Assembly: GCF_000327065.1 (NCBI RefSeq) | Contig: NC_019936.1 | Coordinates: forward strand, 2,559,001-2,623,000 | Direction: 5' to 3' | DNA from: Stutzerimonas stutzeri RCH2 | Lineage (GTDB): Bacteria > Pseudomonadota > Gammaproteobacteria > Pseudomonadales > Pseudomonadaceae | Length of the DNA stretch: 64,000 nucleotides | Shown here: one piece after another, positions 53,120 through 61,878 of the stretch | How positions within the stretch are numbered: the first letter of the stretch is position 1 | Layout of the letters: every line of letters begins with the position of its first letter | The notes under the pieces: model-generated | What the model was told of the DNA's origin: nothing | The model's database searches: none | The model's input: only the letters and a program-made list of their open reading frames with translations | Position numbers and translations under genes: made by a program

Positions 53120-54754
53120 TTACTGGTTCACGGCGCTGGGCTGGTTCTCGACCAGATGATTACGATAGCGCTCGCGCAGCACCTTCTTGTCGATCTTGCC
53201 GGTAGCGGTCAGCGGCACCGCGTCGAAGATCACCGCATCCGGCATCCACCACTTGACGATGTTCGGCTCCAGATGGGCGAGGATCGTCTCGACCGTAACC
53301 TCAGCGTCGGCGTGCGGCTCGATCACCAGTACCGGGCGCTCCTCCCATTTGGGGTGGAACACGCCGACCACCGCGGCCACCTTCACACCGGGACAGGCCG
53401 CCGCGACGTTCTCGATATCGATGGAACTGACCCATTCGCCGCCGGACTTGATCACGTCCTTGCTGCGGTCGGTAATACGCATGAAGCCATCGGCATCCAG
53501 CGTGGCGATGTCACCGGTGTCGAACCAGCCATCCTCATCCAGCGCGCTTTTTTCGCTGCGGTAGTAGCGCTCGACCGTCCAGGGGCCGCGCACCTTGAGG
53601 CTGCCAGAACTGACGCCATCGCACGGCAGCTCACGCCCTTCTTCATCGACGATCTTGAGTTCGATACCGAATTGCAGGCGGCCCTGACGGGTCCAGATGG
53701 TGTCGTTGGTCGCTTGCTGACCACGTTCGGCCAGCTTGGGCGTCGGCGTTGCCACCACGCCCAGCGGGCTGGTCTCGGTCATCCCCCAGAGCTGGCAGAC
53801 CGCGACGCCGTACTTGGTCTGGAAGGTTTCGGCCATCGCCCGCGGCACGGCGGAACCGCCGATCACCAGCCGCGCCAGACTGCCGGAATCCTCACCGCTA
53901 CGTTCCAGATGGGCGAGGTACATGGTCCAGATGGTCGGCACGCCGCCGGACAGGGTCACGCCCTCGGTCTTGATCAGTTCCTGCAGGCTCGCGCCGTCCA
54001 TCTTGTCGCATGGCAGCACGAACTTGCAGCCATTGATCGCCGCGGCGAACGGAATGCCCCAGGCAGTACCGTGATAGAGCGACGAGCACGGCATGATGCA
54101 ATCGAAGGCGGACAGGCCGAACGCACCGGACAGCCCGGCGGCCATCGCATGCAGCACCACCGAGCGGTGGCTGTAGAGCACGCCCTTGGGGTCGCCGGTG
54201 GTGCCGGAGGTGTAACAGAGCACCGCGCCGGCGTTCTCGTCGAACTGCGGCCAGTCCAGCGGCTGCTCGGCGGCAATCAGTTGCTCGTAACCCAGCACAT
54301 CCTGCAGACCGGAACTTGGCTGCGCGGCCAGCTCGATGAAATGGCGGATATTGCCCAACCGCGGCCGCAACCGGGCGACGCAGGCGGCGAAGCTGCTGTC
54401 GAACAGCAGCACCTGGCTGCCGGCATGGTTGATGGTGTAGACGATCTGTTCGTCCGACAGCCGCGGGTTGGCGGTATGCAGCACCGCACCGATGCCGGGC
54501 ACGGCGAAGAACAGCTCGTAATGGCGGTGGGTGTTCCAGGCCAGCGACGACACGCAGTCGCCGGGGCCGATGCCGAGCTTGCCGAGCATGCTGGCGGCCT
54601 GCGCCGAACGGGCGGCGAGACAGGCGTAGTCATAACGCCAGAGGGGTTCATCGACCAGCCGCGAGACGATCTCGCGATCACCGTGCGCACGCGCGGCGTG
54701 GGTGACGATGCTGCTGATCAGCAGCGGGGCGTTCTGCATCAATCCTGGTTGCAT
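53120..54754 (-). CDS. Acyl-CoA ligase (AMP-forming), medium-chain/AlkK-like
   Basis: This 544-residue adenylate-forming enzyme activates a fatty or short branched acid to its CoA ester. Motifs: the P-loop CYTSGTTGDPKGVLYSH, QLWGMTETSPLG, DGWFDTGDIATLD and the C-terminal TGKIDKKVLRERY. It resembles the AlkK medium-chain or 3-methylmercaptopropionyl-type ligases; the substrate cannot be fixed. ATG 54754 follows GGTAGGAAAC; an upstream in-frame start is less supported. It is in one operon with an acyl-CoA dehydrogenase, thiolase and SDR. Confidence 0.9.
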   Translation of the reverse strand: MQPGLMQNAPLLISSIVTHAARAHGDREIVSRLVDEPLWRYDYACLAARSAQAASMLGKLGIGPGDCVSSLAWNTHRHYELFFAVPGIGAVLHTANPRLSDEQIVYTINHAGSQVLLFDSSFAACVARLRPRLGNIRHFIELAAQPSSGLQDVLGYEQLIAAEQPLDWPQFDENAGAVLCYTSGTTGDPKGVLYSHRSVVLHAMAAGLSGAFGLSAFDCIMPCSSLYHGTAWGIPFAAAINGCKFVLPCDKMDGASLQELIKTEGVTLSGGVPTIWTMYLAHLERSGEDSGSLARLVIGGSAVPRAMAETFQTKYGVAVCQLWGMTETSPLGVVATPTPKLAERGQQATNDTIWTRQGRLQFGIELKIVDEEGRELPCDGVSSGSLKVRGPWTVERYYRSEKSALDEDGWFDTGDIATLDADGFMRITDRSKDVIKSGGEWVSSIDIENVAAACPGVKVAAVVGVFHPKWEERPVLVIEPHADAEVTVETILAHLEPNIVKWWMPDAVIFDAVPLTATGKIDKKVLRERYRNHLVENQPSAVNQ

Positions 54755-54769
54755 GTTTCCTACCTCTAT

Positions 54770-54783
54770 CTTGTTTTTATTGT
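54770..54783 (-). promoter_or_regulatory. A-rich Hfq/Crc motif upstream of the acyl-CoA ligase
   Basis: On the mRNA strand ACAATAAAAACAAG ends 15 bases before the ATG, close to the ribosome-binding site. It is nearly identical to one motif of the nearby sRNA (ACAATAAAAACAAG). Confidence 0.6.
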
Positions 54784-54874
54784 GCAAGTGCCGGTCGAGG
54801 AAACGGCGTTCTACCGGCACCACTGAAATCATGTATCGATGCGCCGTAAAGCACGCAGGCGCAGCTGGTTCAGG

Positions 54875-56014
54875 TCAGACCGGCCCTCCGAGGTTGCGGG
54901 AGATGACCAGGCGCTGGATGTCGCTGGTGCCTTCGTAGATCTGGCAAACCCGCACATCGCGGTAGATGCGCTCCACCGGAAAGTCGGCCAGATAGCCGTA
55001 GCCACCGAGCGTCTGGATCGCCGCGGAACAGACCTTCTCCGCCATCTCCGAGGCAAACAGCTTGGCCATCGAAGCCTCCACCAGTGCTGGCCGGCCGACC
55101 TCGCGCAACGCGGCGGCGTGATGCACCATCTGCCGCGCCACGGCGATCTGGGTCGCCATGTCGGCCAGGCGGAACGCCACGGCCTGATGCTCGATGATCG
55201 GCTTGCCGAAGGTTTCCCGGTCCCGGGCGTAATCACGCGCCGCCTCGAACGCCGCGCGCGCCATGCCGACCGCCTGGGCGGCGATGCCGATGCGTCCGCC
55301 TTCGAGATTGGCCAGGGCAATGCGATAACCCTCGCCCTCCTCGCCCAACCGGTTGGCCACCGGCACGCGCAGGTCCTCGAAGGCGATCTGGCAAGTATCC
55401 GACGCGTGCTGGCCGAGTTTGTCCTCCACCCGCACCACCTGATAACCCGGGCTGTCGGTCGGCACGATAAAGGCACTGATACCGCCCTTGCCGGCGTCCG
55501 GATCGGTCACCGCGAAGACGATCACCGTGCCGGCATGCTTACCGGAGGTAATGAACTGCTTGGCGCCGTTGAGCACGTAATGATCGCCGTCGCGACGGGC
55601 GCGGGTGCGCAGGCTGCTGGCGTCGGAGCCCGCTTGCGGCTCGGTCAGCGCAAAGGCGCCGATCTGCTCACCACGGGCCAACGGAGTGAGGAAGTCACTC
55701 TTCTGCTGCTCATTGCCGAAACGCAGAATCGGCACGCATCCCACCGAGTTGTGCACGCTCATGATGGTCGAGCAGGCGCCGTCACCGGCAGCAATCTCTT
55801 CGAGCGCCATGGCATAGGCCAGGTAGCCGGTATCGCTGCCGCCCCACTGCTCCGGCACCAGCATGCCGAAGAAGCCGAGCGCGGCCATCTCGCCAATTGC
55901 TTCGGCGGGATAGCGATGCTCGCGACTCCACTGTTCGGCGAAAGGCTTCAGCCGCTCCTGGGCAAACTGGCGGGCCATCTCGGCGATCGCGTTTTGATCT
56001 TCATTGGGCAGCAT
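54875..56014 (-). CDS. Acyl-CoA dehydrogenase
   Basis: This 379-residue FAD enzyme of the short/branched-chain type has [30 protein letters not shown], the [19 protein letters not shown] segment and the catalytic Glu in IYEGTSDIQ. It is clearly related to the acyl-CoA dehydrogenase of the mms operon but about one-third diverged by eye, so it has a different substrate, perhaps 2-methylbutanoyl-CoA. It lies 10 bp after the thiolase. Confidence 0.92.
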   Translation of the reverse strand: MLPNEDQNAIAEMARQFAQERLKPFAEQWSREHRYPAEAIGEMAALGFFGMLVPEQWGGSDTGYLAYAMALEEIAAGDGACSTIMSVHNSVGCVPILRFGNEQQKSDFLTPLARGEQIGAFALTEPQAGSDASSLRTRARRDGDHYVLNGAKQFITSGKHAGTVIVFAVTDPDAGKGGISAFIVPTDSPGYQVVRVEDKLGQHASDTCQIAFEDLRVPVANRLGEEGEGYRIALANLEGGRIGIAAQAVGMARAAFEAARDYARDRETFGKPIIEHQAVAFRLADMATQIAVARQMVHHAAALREVGRPALVEASMAKLFASEMAEKVCSAAIQTLGGYGYLADFPVERIYRDVRVCQIYEGTSDIQRLVISRNLGGPV

Positions 56015-56024
56015 GGGTGCCTCC

Positions 56025-57209
56025 TCAGATCAGTTCGACGGCCATCGCGGTGGCTTCGCCGCCGCCGATGCAGATCGCCGCCACGCCACGGCGCAGGCCG
56101 CGCTTGCGCAATGCGGCAAGCAGCGTCACCAGGATTCGCGCACCGGACACACCGATAGGGTGACCGAGCGCACAGGCACCGCCGTTGACGTTGACCTTGG
56201 CGTGGTCCAGACCCAGCTCGCGCATGCTGGCCATGGCGACCACGGCGAAGGCTTCGTTGATCTCGAACAGATCCACGTCTCCGGTGGACCAGCCGGTGCG
56301 CTCCATCAGCTTGCGGATCGCGCCGATCGGCGCGGTGGTGAACAGATTCGGCGCATCGGCGTAGGCCGCGTGGCCGTGGATCACCGCCTGTGGCTGCAGG
56401 CCCCAGCGCTCGGCTTCGGAACGTCGCATCAACAGCAGCGCGGCGGCGCCATCGGAAATCGAGCTGGAGTTGGCCGCAGTCACCGTGCCGCCCTCGCGGA
56501 ACGCTGGTCTCAGGCTGGGAATCTTTTCCGGCATCGCCTTGGGCGGCTGCTCGTCATCGCGGATCTGCCGCTGCTGTTTGCCCTGAGTGACGTCCAGCGC
56601 GACGATCTCATCGGCAAAGTGCCCTTCGGCGATTGCCGCCTGGGCCCGTCGCAGCGATTCCAGCGCGAACGCATCCTGCTCCTCACGGGTGAAGCCGAAG
56701 GCGTCGGCGCACTCCTCGGCAAAGGTGCCCATCAGGCGGCCCTTGTCGTAGGCGTCTTCCAGACCATCGAGAAACATGTGGTCGAGCACCCGGCCGTGCC
56801 CCATGCGATAGCCGCCACGGGCACGATCGAGCAGATAAGGCGCGTTGCTCATGCTTTCCATGCCGCCGGCGACAACGATTTCCGCGCTGCCGGCGAGCAA
56901 CTGGTCGTGAGCCATGATTACCGTCTGCATGCCCGAGCCGCACATCTTGTTCACTGTGGTGCAGGTGGTGGCGCGGGTCAGCCCGGCGCCCAGAGCCGCC
57001 TGGCGCGCTGGCGCCTGGCCCTGGCCGGCGGGCAGCACACAGCCCATCAGCACGTCCTGCACGTTCTCGGCCGGCAGGCCGCTGCGCTCCACCGCCGCGC
57101 GGATGGCGGCAGCGCCGAGCTGCGGTGCCGTCATGCCCAGCAGATCACCCTGGAAACCACCCATGGGCGTACGCGCGCTGCTGACGATTACGATCGGATC
57201 ATCTTTCAT
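56025..57209 (-). CDS. Acetyl-CoA acyltransferase (thiolase)
   Basis: This 394-residue thiolase has the acyl-accepting Cys in [16 protein letters not shown], the C-terminal His in [15 protein letters not shown] and the second Cys in [15 protein letters not shown]. It cleaves a 3-ketoacyl-CoA, or 2-methylacetoacetyl-CoA, to acetyl-CoA and a shorter acyl-CoA. It lies 11 bp after the SDR gene, with which it forms a natural pair for the last two steps of isoleucine-type breakdown. Confidence 0.94.
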   Translation of the reverse strand: MKDDPIVIVSSARTPMGGFQGDLLGMTAPQLGAAAIRAAVERSGLPAENVQDVLMGCVLPAGQGQAPARQAALGAGLTRATTCTTVNKMCGSGMQTVIMAHDQLLAGSAEIVVAGGMESMSNAPYLLDRARGGYRMGHGRVLDHMFLDGLEDAYDKGRLMGTFAEECADAFGFTREEQDAFALESLRRAQAAIAEGHFADEIVALDVTQGKQQRQIRDDEQPPKAMPEKIPSLRPAFREGGTVTAANSSSISDGAAALLLMRRSEAERWGLQPQAVIHGHAAYADAPNLFTTAPIGAIRKLMERTGWSTGDVDLFEINEAFAVVAMASMRELGLDHAKVNVNGGACALGHPIGVSGARILVTLLAALRKRGLRRGVAAICIGGGEATAMAVELI

Positions 57210-57220
57210 CTCTGCTTCCT

Positions 57221-57988
57221 TTACTTGGCGGCCATGCGCAAGGCGCCGTCGAGGCGAATCACCTCACCGTTGAGCATGCTGTTCTCGAAGATGTGCCGCA
57301 CCAGCGCGGCGTATTCGGCCGGATGGCCCAGGCGTGGCGGGAACGGCACGCCGGCGGCCAGCGAGTCACGGATCTCCTGGGTCATGCCGGCCATCATCGG
57401 CGTCTCGAATACGCCGGGCGCAATGGTCATCACGCGGATGCCGAAGCGCGCCAGCTCGCGCGCGGCCGGCAGGGTCATGCTCACCACACCGCCTTTGGAC
57501 GCGGCATAGGCAGCCTGGCCGATCTGCCCGTCGAAGGCGGCAATCGATGCGGTATTGATGATCGCGCCGCGCTCGCCATCGGCGTCTGGCGCGTTCTCGG
57601 CCATCGCCTCGGCGGCCAGGCGCAGCATGTTGAAGCTGCCGATCAGGTTGATGCCGACGATGCGGCTGAAAGCGTCGAGGCTGTGCGGACCATTGCGCCC
57701 GAGCACCTTTTCGCCACCGGCGACGCCAGCGCAATTGACCAGCCCGTGCAGCCCGCCGAAATGTTCGCGCGCGGTGGCGACGGCATGGCGCGCGGCCTGT
57801 TCATCATGAATGTCGGCGGCGACGCCGAGGGCGCTAGGCCCGAGCGCCTGTGCCGTGGCGTTGGCCGCGGCTTCGTCCAGATCGGCGAGCACGACCTTGC
57901 CGCCCGCCTCGACCAGCGCCTGCGCCGCCGCAGCGCCAAGGCCGGAGGCGCCGCCAGTAATGAGGAATACCTTGTCGCGAATCTGCAT
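57221..57988 (-). CDS. Short-chain dehydrogenase, 3-hydroxy(2-methyl)acyl-CoA type
   Basis: This 255-residue SDR has the NAD motif [15 protein letters not shown], Asp in VVLADLD (NAD preference), NCAGVAGG, catalytic Ser region [16 protein letters not shown], and YAASKGGV (Tyr-x3-Lys). It resembles 3-hydroxyacyl-CoA dehydrogenase type 2 (HSD17B10), which oxidises 2-methyl-3-hydroxybutanoyl-CoA in isoleucine breakdown. It is the first gene of the leftward operon. Confidence 0.9.
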   Translation of the reverse strand: MQIRDKVFLITGGASGLGAAAAQALVEAGGKVVLADLDEAAANATAQALGPSALGVAADIHDEQAARHAVATAREHFGGLHGLVNCAGVAGGEKVLGRNGPHSLDAFSRIVGINLIGSFNMLRLAAEAMAENAPDADGERGAIINTASIAAFDGQIGQAAYAASKGGVVSMTLPAARELARFGIRVMTIAPGVFETPMMAGMTQEIRDSLAAGVPFPPRLGHPAEYAALVRHIFENSMLNGEVIRLDGALRMAAK

Positions 57989-58002
57989 GGCTGTCTCCCG
58001 TG

Positions 58003-58014
58003 CTTGTTGTTATT
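58003..58014 (-). promoter_or_regulatory. A-rich Hfq/Crc motif upstream of the SDR gene
   Basis: AATAACAACAAG on the mRNA strand lies 14 bases before the ATG and just upstream of GGGAGACA. It is the leader of the first gene in the leftward operon. Confidence 0.6.
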
Positions 58015-58174
58015 CGGTGCGAAGCCGGGGTTATCTTTGGACAGCGACACGGGTGCGGCAATGGTCGATGTTCTCAACCTGCCTGACCGTTTTGGCCAAT
58101 GGCAAAAGGCAATCATGCTGCTATCGCTAAAGGCGTGAGGACAGCTGGAGGGCTTCACGCCCAACAACGCGCTA

Positions 58175-59242
58175 TCAGGCGCGCGCCGGCGCCAGAATCA
58201 GGTTGCGGTAGTGCCCGGGATTGATACCTGTCCACTTGCGGAACGCCTTGTAAAACGAACTGACATCGGCAAACCCCAGCCGCTCGGCGATTTCGCCATA
58301 GCTGATGGCGGCGTCGGCCAGCCATTCGGTGGCCATTTCCTGGCGCAAGCCGTCCTTGATGGCCTGATAAGGCTGCCCCGCCTCCGCCAGCCGGCGACGC
58401 AAGGTCGAGGCCGAGATGCACAGGGTCTGTGCCAGCGTCTCGCTGTCCGGCCAGCGTTCGGCAGGCAGGCTGCGCAGGTGCTGCTTGATGCGGCTGGCCA
58501 GGCTGGAATGGTCGCGGTAGCGCACTAGGATGTTCGCCGGGGCCTCGGCGAGAAAGGCACGCAACTCCGCTTCGCTGCGACGGATCGGCAGGTCGAGCAC
58601 TTCGGCGGCGAAGATGATCCGCGTCGAAGGTCGGCCGAACCGCAGGTTGTCGGAGAACATCACGCGATAATCGTCGGTGTAGTCCGGCTCGGCGCAGCGC
58701 AGCTCGACCGCCAGTAGCGGGATGCGCCGCCCTACCAGCCAGCAGGCCAGCCCATGCAGCAGCATCCAGAAGGTGAAATAGCAGAAGGCGCGAGCCGGCT
58801 CGGCGTTACGCTCGCGCAGCACCACTTCGGCCAGGCTCTGGCTGCGGATCAGCTTGCCACGCAGGTTCTCCAGCCCCAGGCCGAGAAACTCCAACGCGTG
58901 AACAAGCGCTTTCTCCAGAGTGGGCTGCTGCAGGCAGCTGCGACTGAGAAAGACGAAGCTGCCCGAGCGCAGCCGGCGCGGATCCATGCCGAAGAATTCA
59001 TCATCGAAATGCCGCGCCAGGCGCAGCCAGAGTTGCGAGTAGTCGCGCACGTCCATGCGGCCGTCGGGATCTTGCAGGCAAGCGGGGTCGAGGCCGATTT
59101 TCTCCAGCAGATGCTCGCCGCTCAGCCGCGGCCCGACGAAACCGAGCAGTGCCTCGGCCACCAAACGGACGCTGATGCTGTCCCGGCTGGCACTGGCCGT
59201 GCCGACCGCTGCGTCTGCTGTCGTTTGCGCCTCGATGATCAT
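58175..59242 (-). CDS. AraC-family regulator, probably of the acyl-CoA operon
   Basis: This 355-residue regulator has an Arabinose_bd-type N-terminal domain (about 40-230) and a C-terminal AraC domain (about 250-350; LCISASTLRRRLAEAGQPYQ, EIAERLGFADVSSFYKAFRKWTG). ATG 59242 has AGGAA upstream. It lies upstream of the SDR-thiolase operon on the same strand, separated by 186 bp that must hold the operon promoter, so it is the likely regulator. This is inferred from position. Confidence 0.85.
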   Translation of the reverse strand: MIIEAQTTADAAVGTASASRDSISVRLVAEALLGFVGPRLSGEHLLEKIGLDPACLQDPDGRMDVRDYSQLWLRLARHFDDEFFGMDPRRLRSGSFVFLSRSCLQQPTLEKALVHALEFLGLGLENLRGKLIRSQSLAEVVLRERNAEPARAFCYFTFWMLLHGLACWLVGRRIPLLAVELRCAEPDYTDDYRVMFSDNLRFGRPSTRIIFAAEVLDLPIRRSEAELRAFLAEAPANILVRYRDHSSLASRIKQHLRSLPAERWPDSETLAQTLCISASTLRRRLAEAGQPYQAIKDGLRQEMATEWLADAAISYGEIAERLGFADVSSFYKAFRKWTGINPGHYRNLILAPARA

Positions 59243-59313
59243 GCCGCGCGGATTCCTGCCTGTTGTCGATGCTGCATGATCGACCAGGCACGGTCGTGCT
59301 GTCAGCCCTTGCG

Positions 59314-59751
59314 TCACATCCAGCCGAGCGTCAGTCCCATCACGATCAGATAGCGTGCGGTCTTGGCCAACGTGACGATCAGCAGAAAGCTCCATAACGG
59401 CTCGCGCATGACACCCGCGACCAGCGTAAGCGGATCACCGATGATCGGCACCCAGCTGAGCAGCAAGGTCCAGCGACCGTAGCGGTGGTAGCTGTGCTGT
59501 GCCTTGGCCAGCTGACGCTCGTTGACCGGAAACCAGCGCTTGTGGCGAAAGTGCTCGACGTAACGACCGAGCAACCAGTTCACCAGCGAGCCCAGCACAT
59601 TGCCCAGGCTGGCCACGGCAACCAACGCCCAGACCGTATACCGCTCCGAAAGGAGAAGACCGGCGAGTACCGCCTCGGACTGCATGGGTAGTAGCGTGGC
59701 AGCACCGAACGCCGCAAGAAAAAGGCCGAGATAGCCGGAAAACGACACCAT
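59314..59751 (-). CDS. DedA/YqaA-family (VTT-domain) membrane protein
   Basis: This 145-residue inner-membrane protein has three or four hydrophobic segments and the family pattern LGNVLGSLVNWLLGRYVE, FPVNERQLAKAQHSYHRYGRWTLLLSWVPIIGDPLTLVAGVM. YqaA-type proteins are short relatives of DedA/SNARE-associated proteins, some of which are undecaprenyl-phosphate or phospholipid flippases. No function is known for this branch. ATG 59751 begins the conserved part. Confidence 0.85.
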   Translation of the reverse strand: MVSFSGYLGLFLAAFGAATLLPMQSEAVLAGLLLSERYTVWALVAVASLGNVLGSLVNWLLGRYVEHFRHKRWFPVNERQLAKAQHSYHRYGRWTLLLSWVPIIGDPLTLVAGVMREPLWSFLLIVTLAKTARYLIVMGLTLGWM

Positions 59752-59990
59752 CGATATGCAACCGTAACCCGTGCTGACTGACGGCACGCAGTATGCGGGA
59801 AAAGGCGCCGCTCCGAGGGGCATTGTCGACGGGATCATGCCTGGACAAGCATCGGGGATTTCCAGGCACATCGTTCAACTGTAACGAATCGATTAGGTGG
59901 CGGTTGGATGAGCAGTCTCCGCACACGCTGCCCGCAACCTCCGCGCGAGTGAGCATCGCAGCCAAACTCAACCGCTACGCCGTATGGCCA

Positions 59991-60446
59991 CTACATTTCG
60001 TGAATACGGCTCACCTGGCGGGCCAGTCGCATGGTTTCGTGCTCCTCAAGCTGCAACAAATCCTCGGCCAGGTTGCGGGCACCATCGATCTCGGCACGGC
60101 GGGCCAGGGAGCGGTAGAGATCGATCACCTGGTTGTGAATGGTGAAGATATCCAGCGAGATCTCCTCCACCGTCATGGTGTCGTAAGCCTTGCAGGCCTG
60201 ATTGCGCAACACCGGATTGCGCGTCAGGTAGTCGTAGATCCAGGTGTGCAATGCCTTCGGGTCGGCATGTTTCTCGATCTTGTCGACCGTTTCTGCCAGG
60301 GCTCGCTCGTGGTCGGCAATATAGACCAGCAGCCATTTGGCTCGGGTCTCCTCGTGCTTGTCGGAACAGCGCGCCATGCAACGCGCCAGCATGGCATGGG
60401 TGTCGCGTGTCCAGTCGATCAGGTCTTCGAATCGCTCGATCTTCAT
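59991..60446 (-). CDS. Helical His/Glu-rich protein, unknown function
   Basis: This 151-residue soluble protein is almost all helix by eye, with evenly spaced acidic and His residues: YIADHERALAETVDKIEKHAD, DIFTIHNQVIDLYRSLA and LLQLEEHETMRLARQVSRIHEM. The D/E-x2-H pattern on several helices suggests a four-helix bundle that could bind a di-iron or other metal centre, like ferritin-like or hemerythrin-like proteins, but no family is recognised with confidence. GGAGA lies eight bases before ATG 60446. It is divergent from the thioredoxin-like/DsbD-like gene. Confidence 0.65.
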   Translation of the reverse strand: MKIERFEDLIDWTRDTHAMLARCMARCSDKHEETRAKWLLVYIADHERALAETVDKIEKHADPKALHTWIYDYLTRNPVLRNQACKAYDTMTVEEISLDIFTIHNQVIDLYRSLARRAEIDGARNLAEDLLQLEEHETMRLARQVSRIHEM

Positions 60447-60707
60447 CGCCAAAATCTCCGCTGGTAGGACGGCAAACAGCACGGCACAGCCTGTCTCACC
60501 GGTGCCTGATTCTGTCCGCTTGTCAGGTCCGGTTCCATGACGCTGATTAAGAGATTAGTCCACCCTGCTGCGCCACGGCCGCTCACACCGCGCAACCTTG
60601 CTACAGATCATTGCTGACCGGAAAAAGACGGTCGAGGATGGACGTGGATTCGCAAACCATGTGCCATCGCCCCGCCGGCGGCTTGGCCAGCACCAGGAAG
60701 CACGCTC

Positions 60708-61814
60708 ATGTACCACGTCGTGTTGCGCGGGGCTCTGTTGATGCTTCTGGGGCTACTGGCCAGCGCTCCTGTCTTCGCCGACGCAACGGTGCTTGAGGTG
60801 TTCGTCCGCGACGGCTGCCCGCACTGCAGCGCAGCCAAGGTCTATCTCGCGGAGCTGTCCACGCAGCATCCGGAGCTGGAGATTCGCCTGCGGGAAGTCG
60901 ATCACGATCCTGCCGCGCGCGCCGATCTGCTACACCTGTCCCGTGAAGCCGGCGCCTGGCCCCCGGCAGTGCCGACGTTCGTCATCGGTGATCAGTTGCT
61001 GGTGGGCTTTGACGACGCCACGCACAGCGGCGCCAGGCTGCTCGCCTTGATCGAGCAACGCGTCCAGCGCCCGGGCACGGTTGAATCCACGCTATTCGGC
61101 ACGCTCAGCCTTGAGCGTCTTGGGTTGCCTGCATTCACCCTTGCCCTCGGTCTGCTGGATGGTTTCAACCCCTGCGCGATGTGGGTACTGCTGTTTCTGC
61201 TGTCGCTACTGGTTCGTCTGCAGGATCGAAGGCGTATGGCTGCAATCGCGGGAACCTTCGTGCTGATCAGCGGCGCGGTGTACTACCTGTTCATGGCGGC
61301 CTGGCTGAACCTGTTTCTGTTCGTTGGCGTATCGCCGCTAGTCGTCACCGGACTGGCGCTGTTGGCGATGCTGATCGGCTTCATCAACCTGCGCGACGGG
61401 CTGCGCCCAGAAAGCGGCTTCACGCTTTCGATACCCGCCAGCGCCAAGCCGGGGCTGTATGCGCGCGTACGCCGCATCCTGCAAACCCGGAGCCTGTTGC
61501 CCGCTCTCGGCAGCGTTGCGCTGCTGGCCGTCGTGGTCAATTTCGTCGAGCTGCTGTGTACCGCCGGCCTGCCGGCGATCTACACCGCAGTCCTGGCCCA
61601 GCAGCAGTTGAGCGCACTGGCCCACCACGCCTATCTGGGTCTCTACATCATTGGCTATATCGCCGACGACGCACTGATGGTCGCCATCGCCGTACTCGCG
61701 CTGAGCAGCCGCAAGCTTACGCAAGGTTCTGGCGCCACGCTGAAGCTCATCAGCGGCGCGGTGATGCTCGCCTTGGGCATCGTCATGCTGCTAAAGCCGC
61801 AATGGCTGCAATAG
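60708..61814 (+). CDS. Thioredoxin-like/DsbD-like membrane fusion
   Basis: This 368-residue protein has a signal peptide (ending near VFADA), a periplasmic glutaredoxin/thioredoxin-like domain with active-site CPHC (about 37-40) and cis-Pro-like VPTFVIG, then a six-helix membrane domain. That domain has one Cys in GFNPCAMWVLLF and one in ELLCTAGLPAIYT, the arrangement of CcdA/DsbD reductant transporters. It would move electrons from the cytoplasm to a periplasmic disulfide. Placement before the octaheme cytochrome suggests a role in cytochrome maturation or in its redox partner. Confidence 0.85.
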   Translation: MYHVVLRGALLMLLGLLASAPVFADATVLEVFVRDGCPHCSAAKVYLAELSTQHPELEIRLREVDHDPAARADLLHLSREAGAWPPAVPTFVIGDQLLVGFDDATHSGARLLALIEQRVQRPGTVESTLFGTLSLERLGLPAFTLALGLLDGFNPCAMWVLLFLLSLLVRLQDRRRMAAIAGTFVLISGAVYYLFMAAWLNLFLFVGVSPLVVTGLALLAMLIGFINLRDGLRPESGFTLSIPASAKPGLYARVRRILQTRSLLPALGSVALLAVVVNFVELLCTAGLPAIYTAVLAQQQLSALAHHAYLGLYIIGYIADDALMVAIAVLALSSRKLTQGSGATLKLISGAVMLALGIVMLLKPQWLQ

Positions 61815-61878
61815 CAGATTGCCAGGGGTGACCTATGCTGGAACCGAGGGCCGCTGCCATGCAGCAAGGGAGAGGCAA

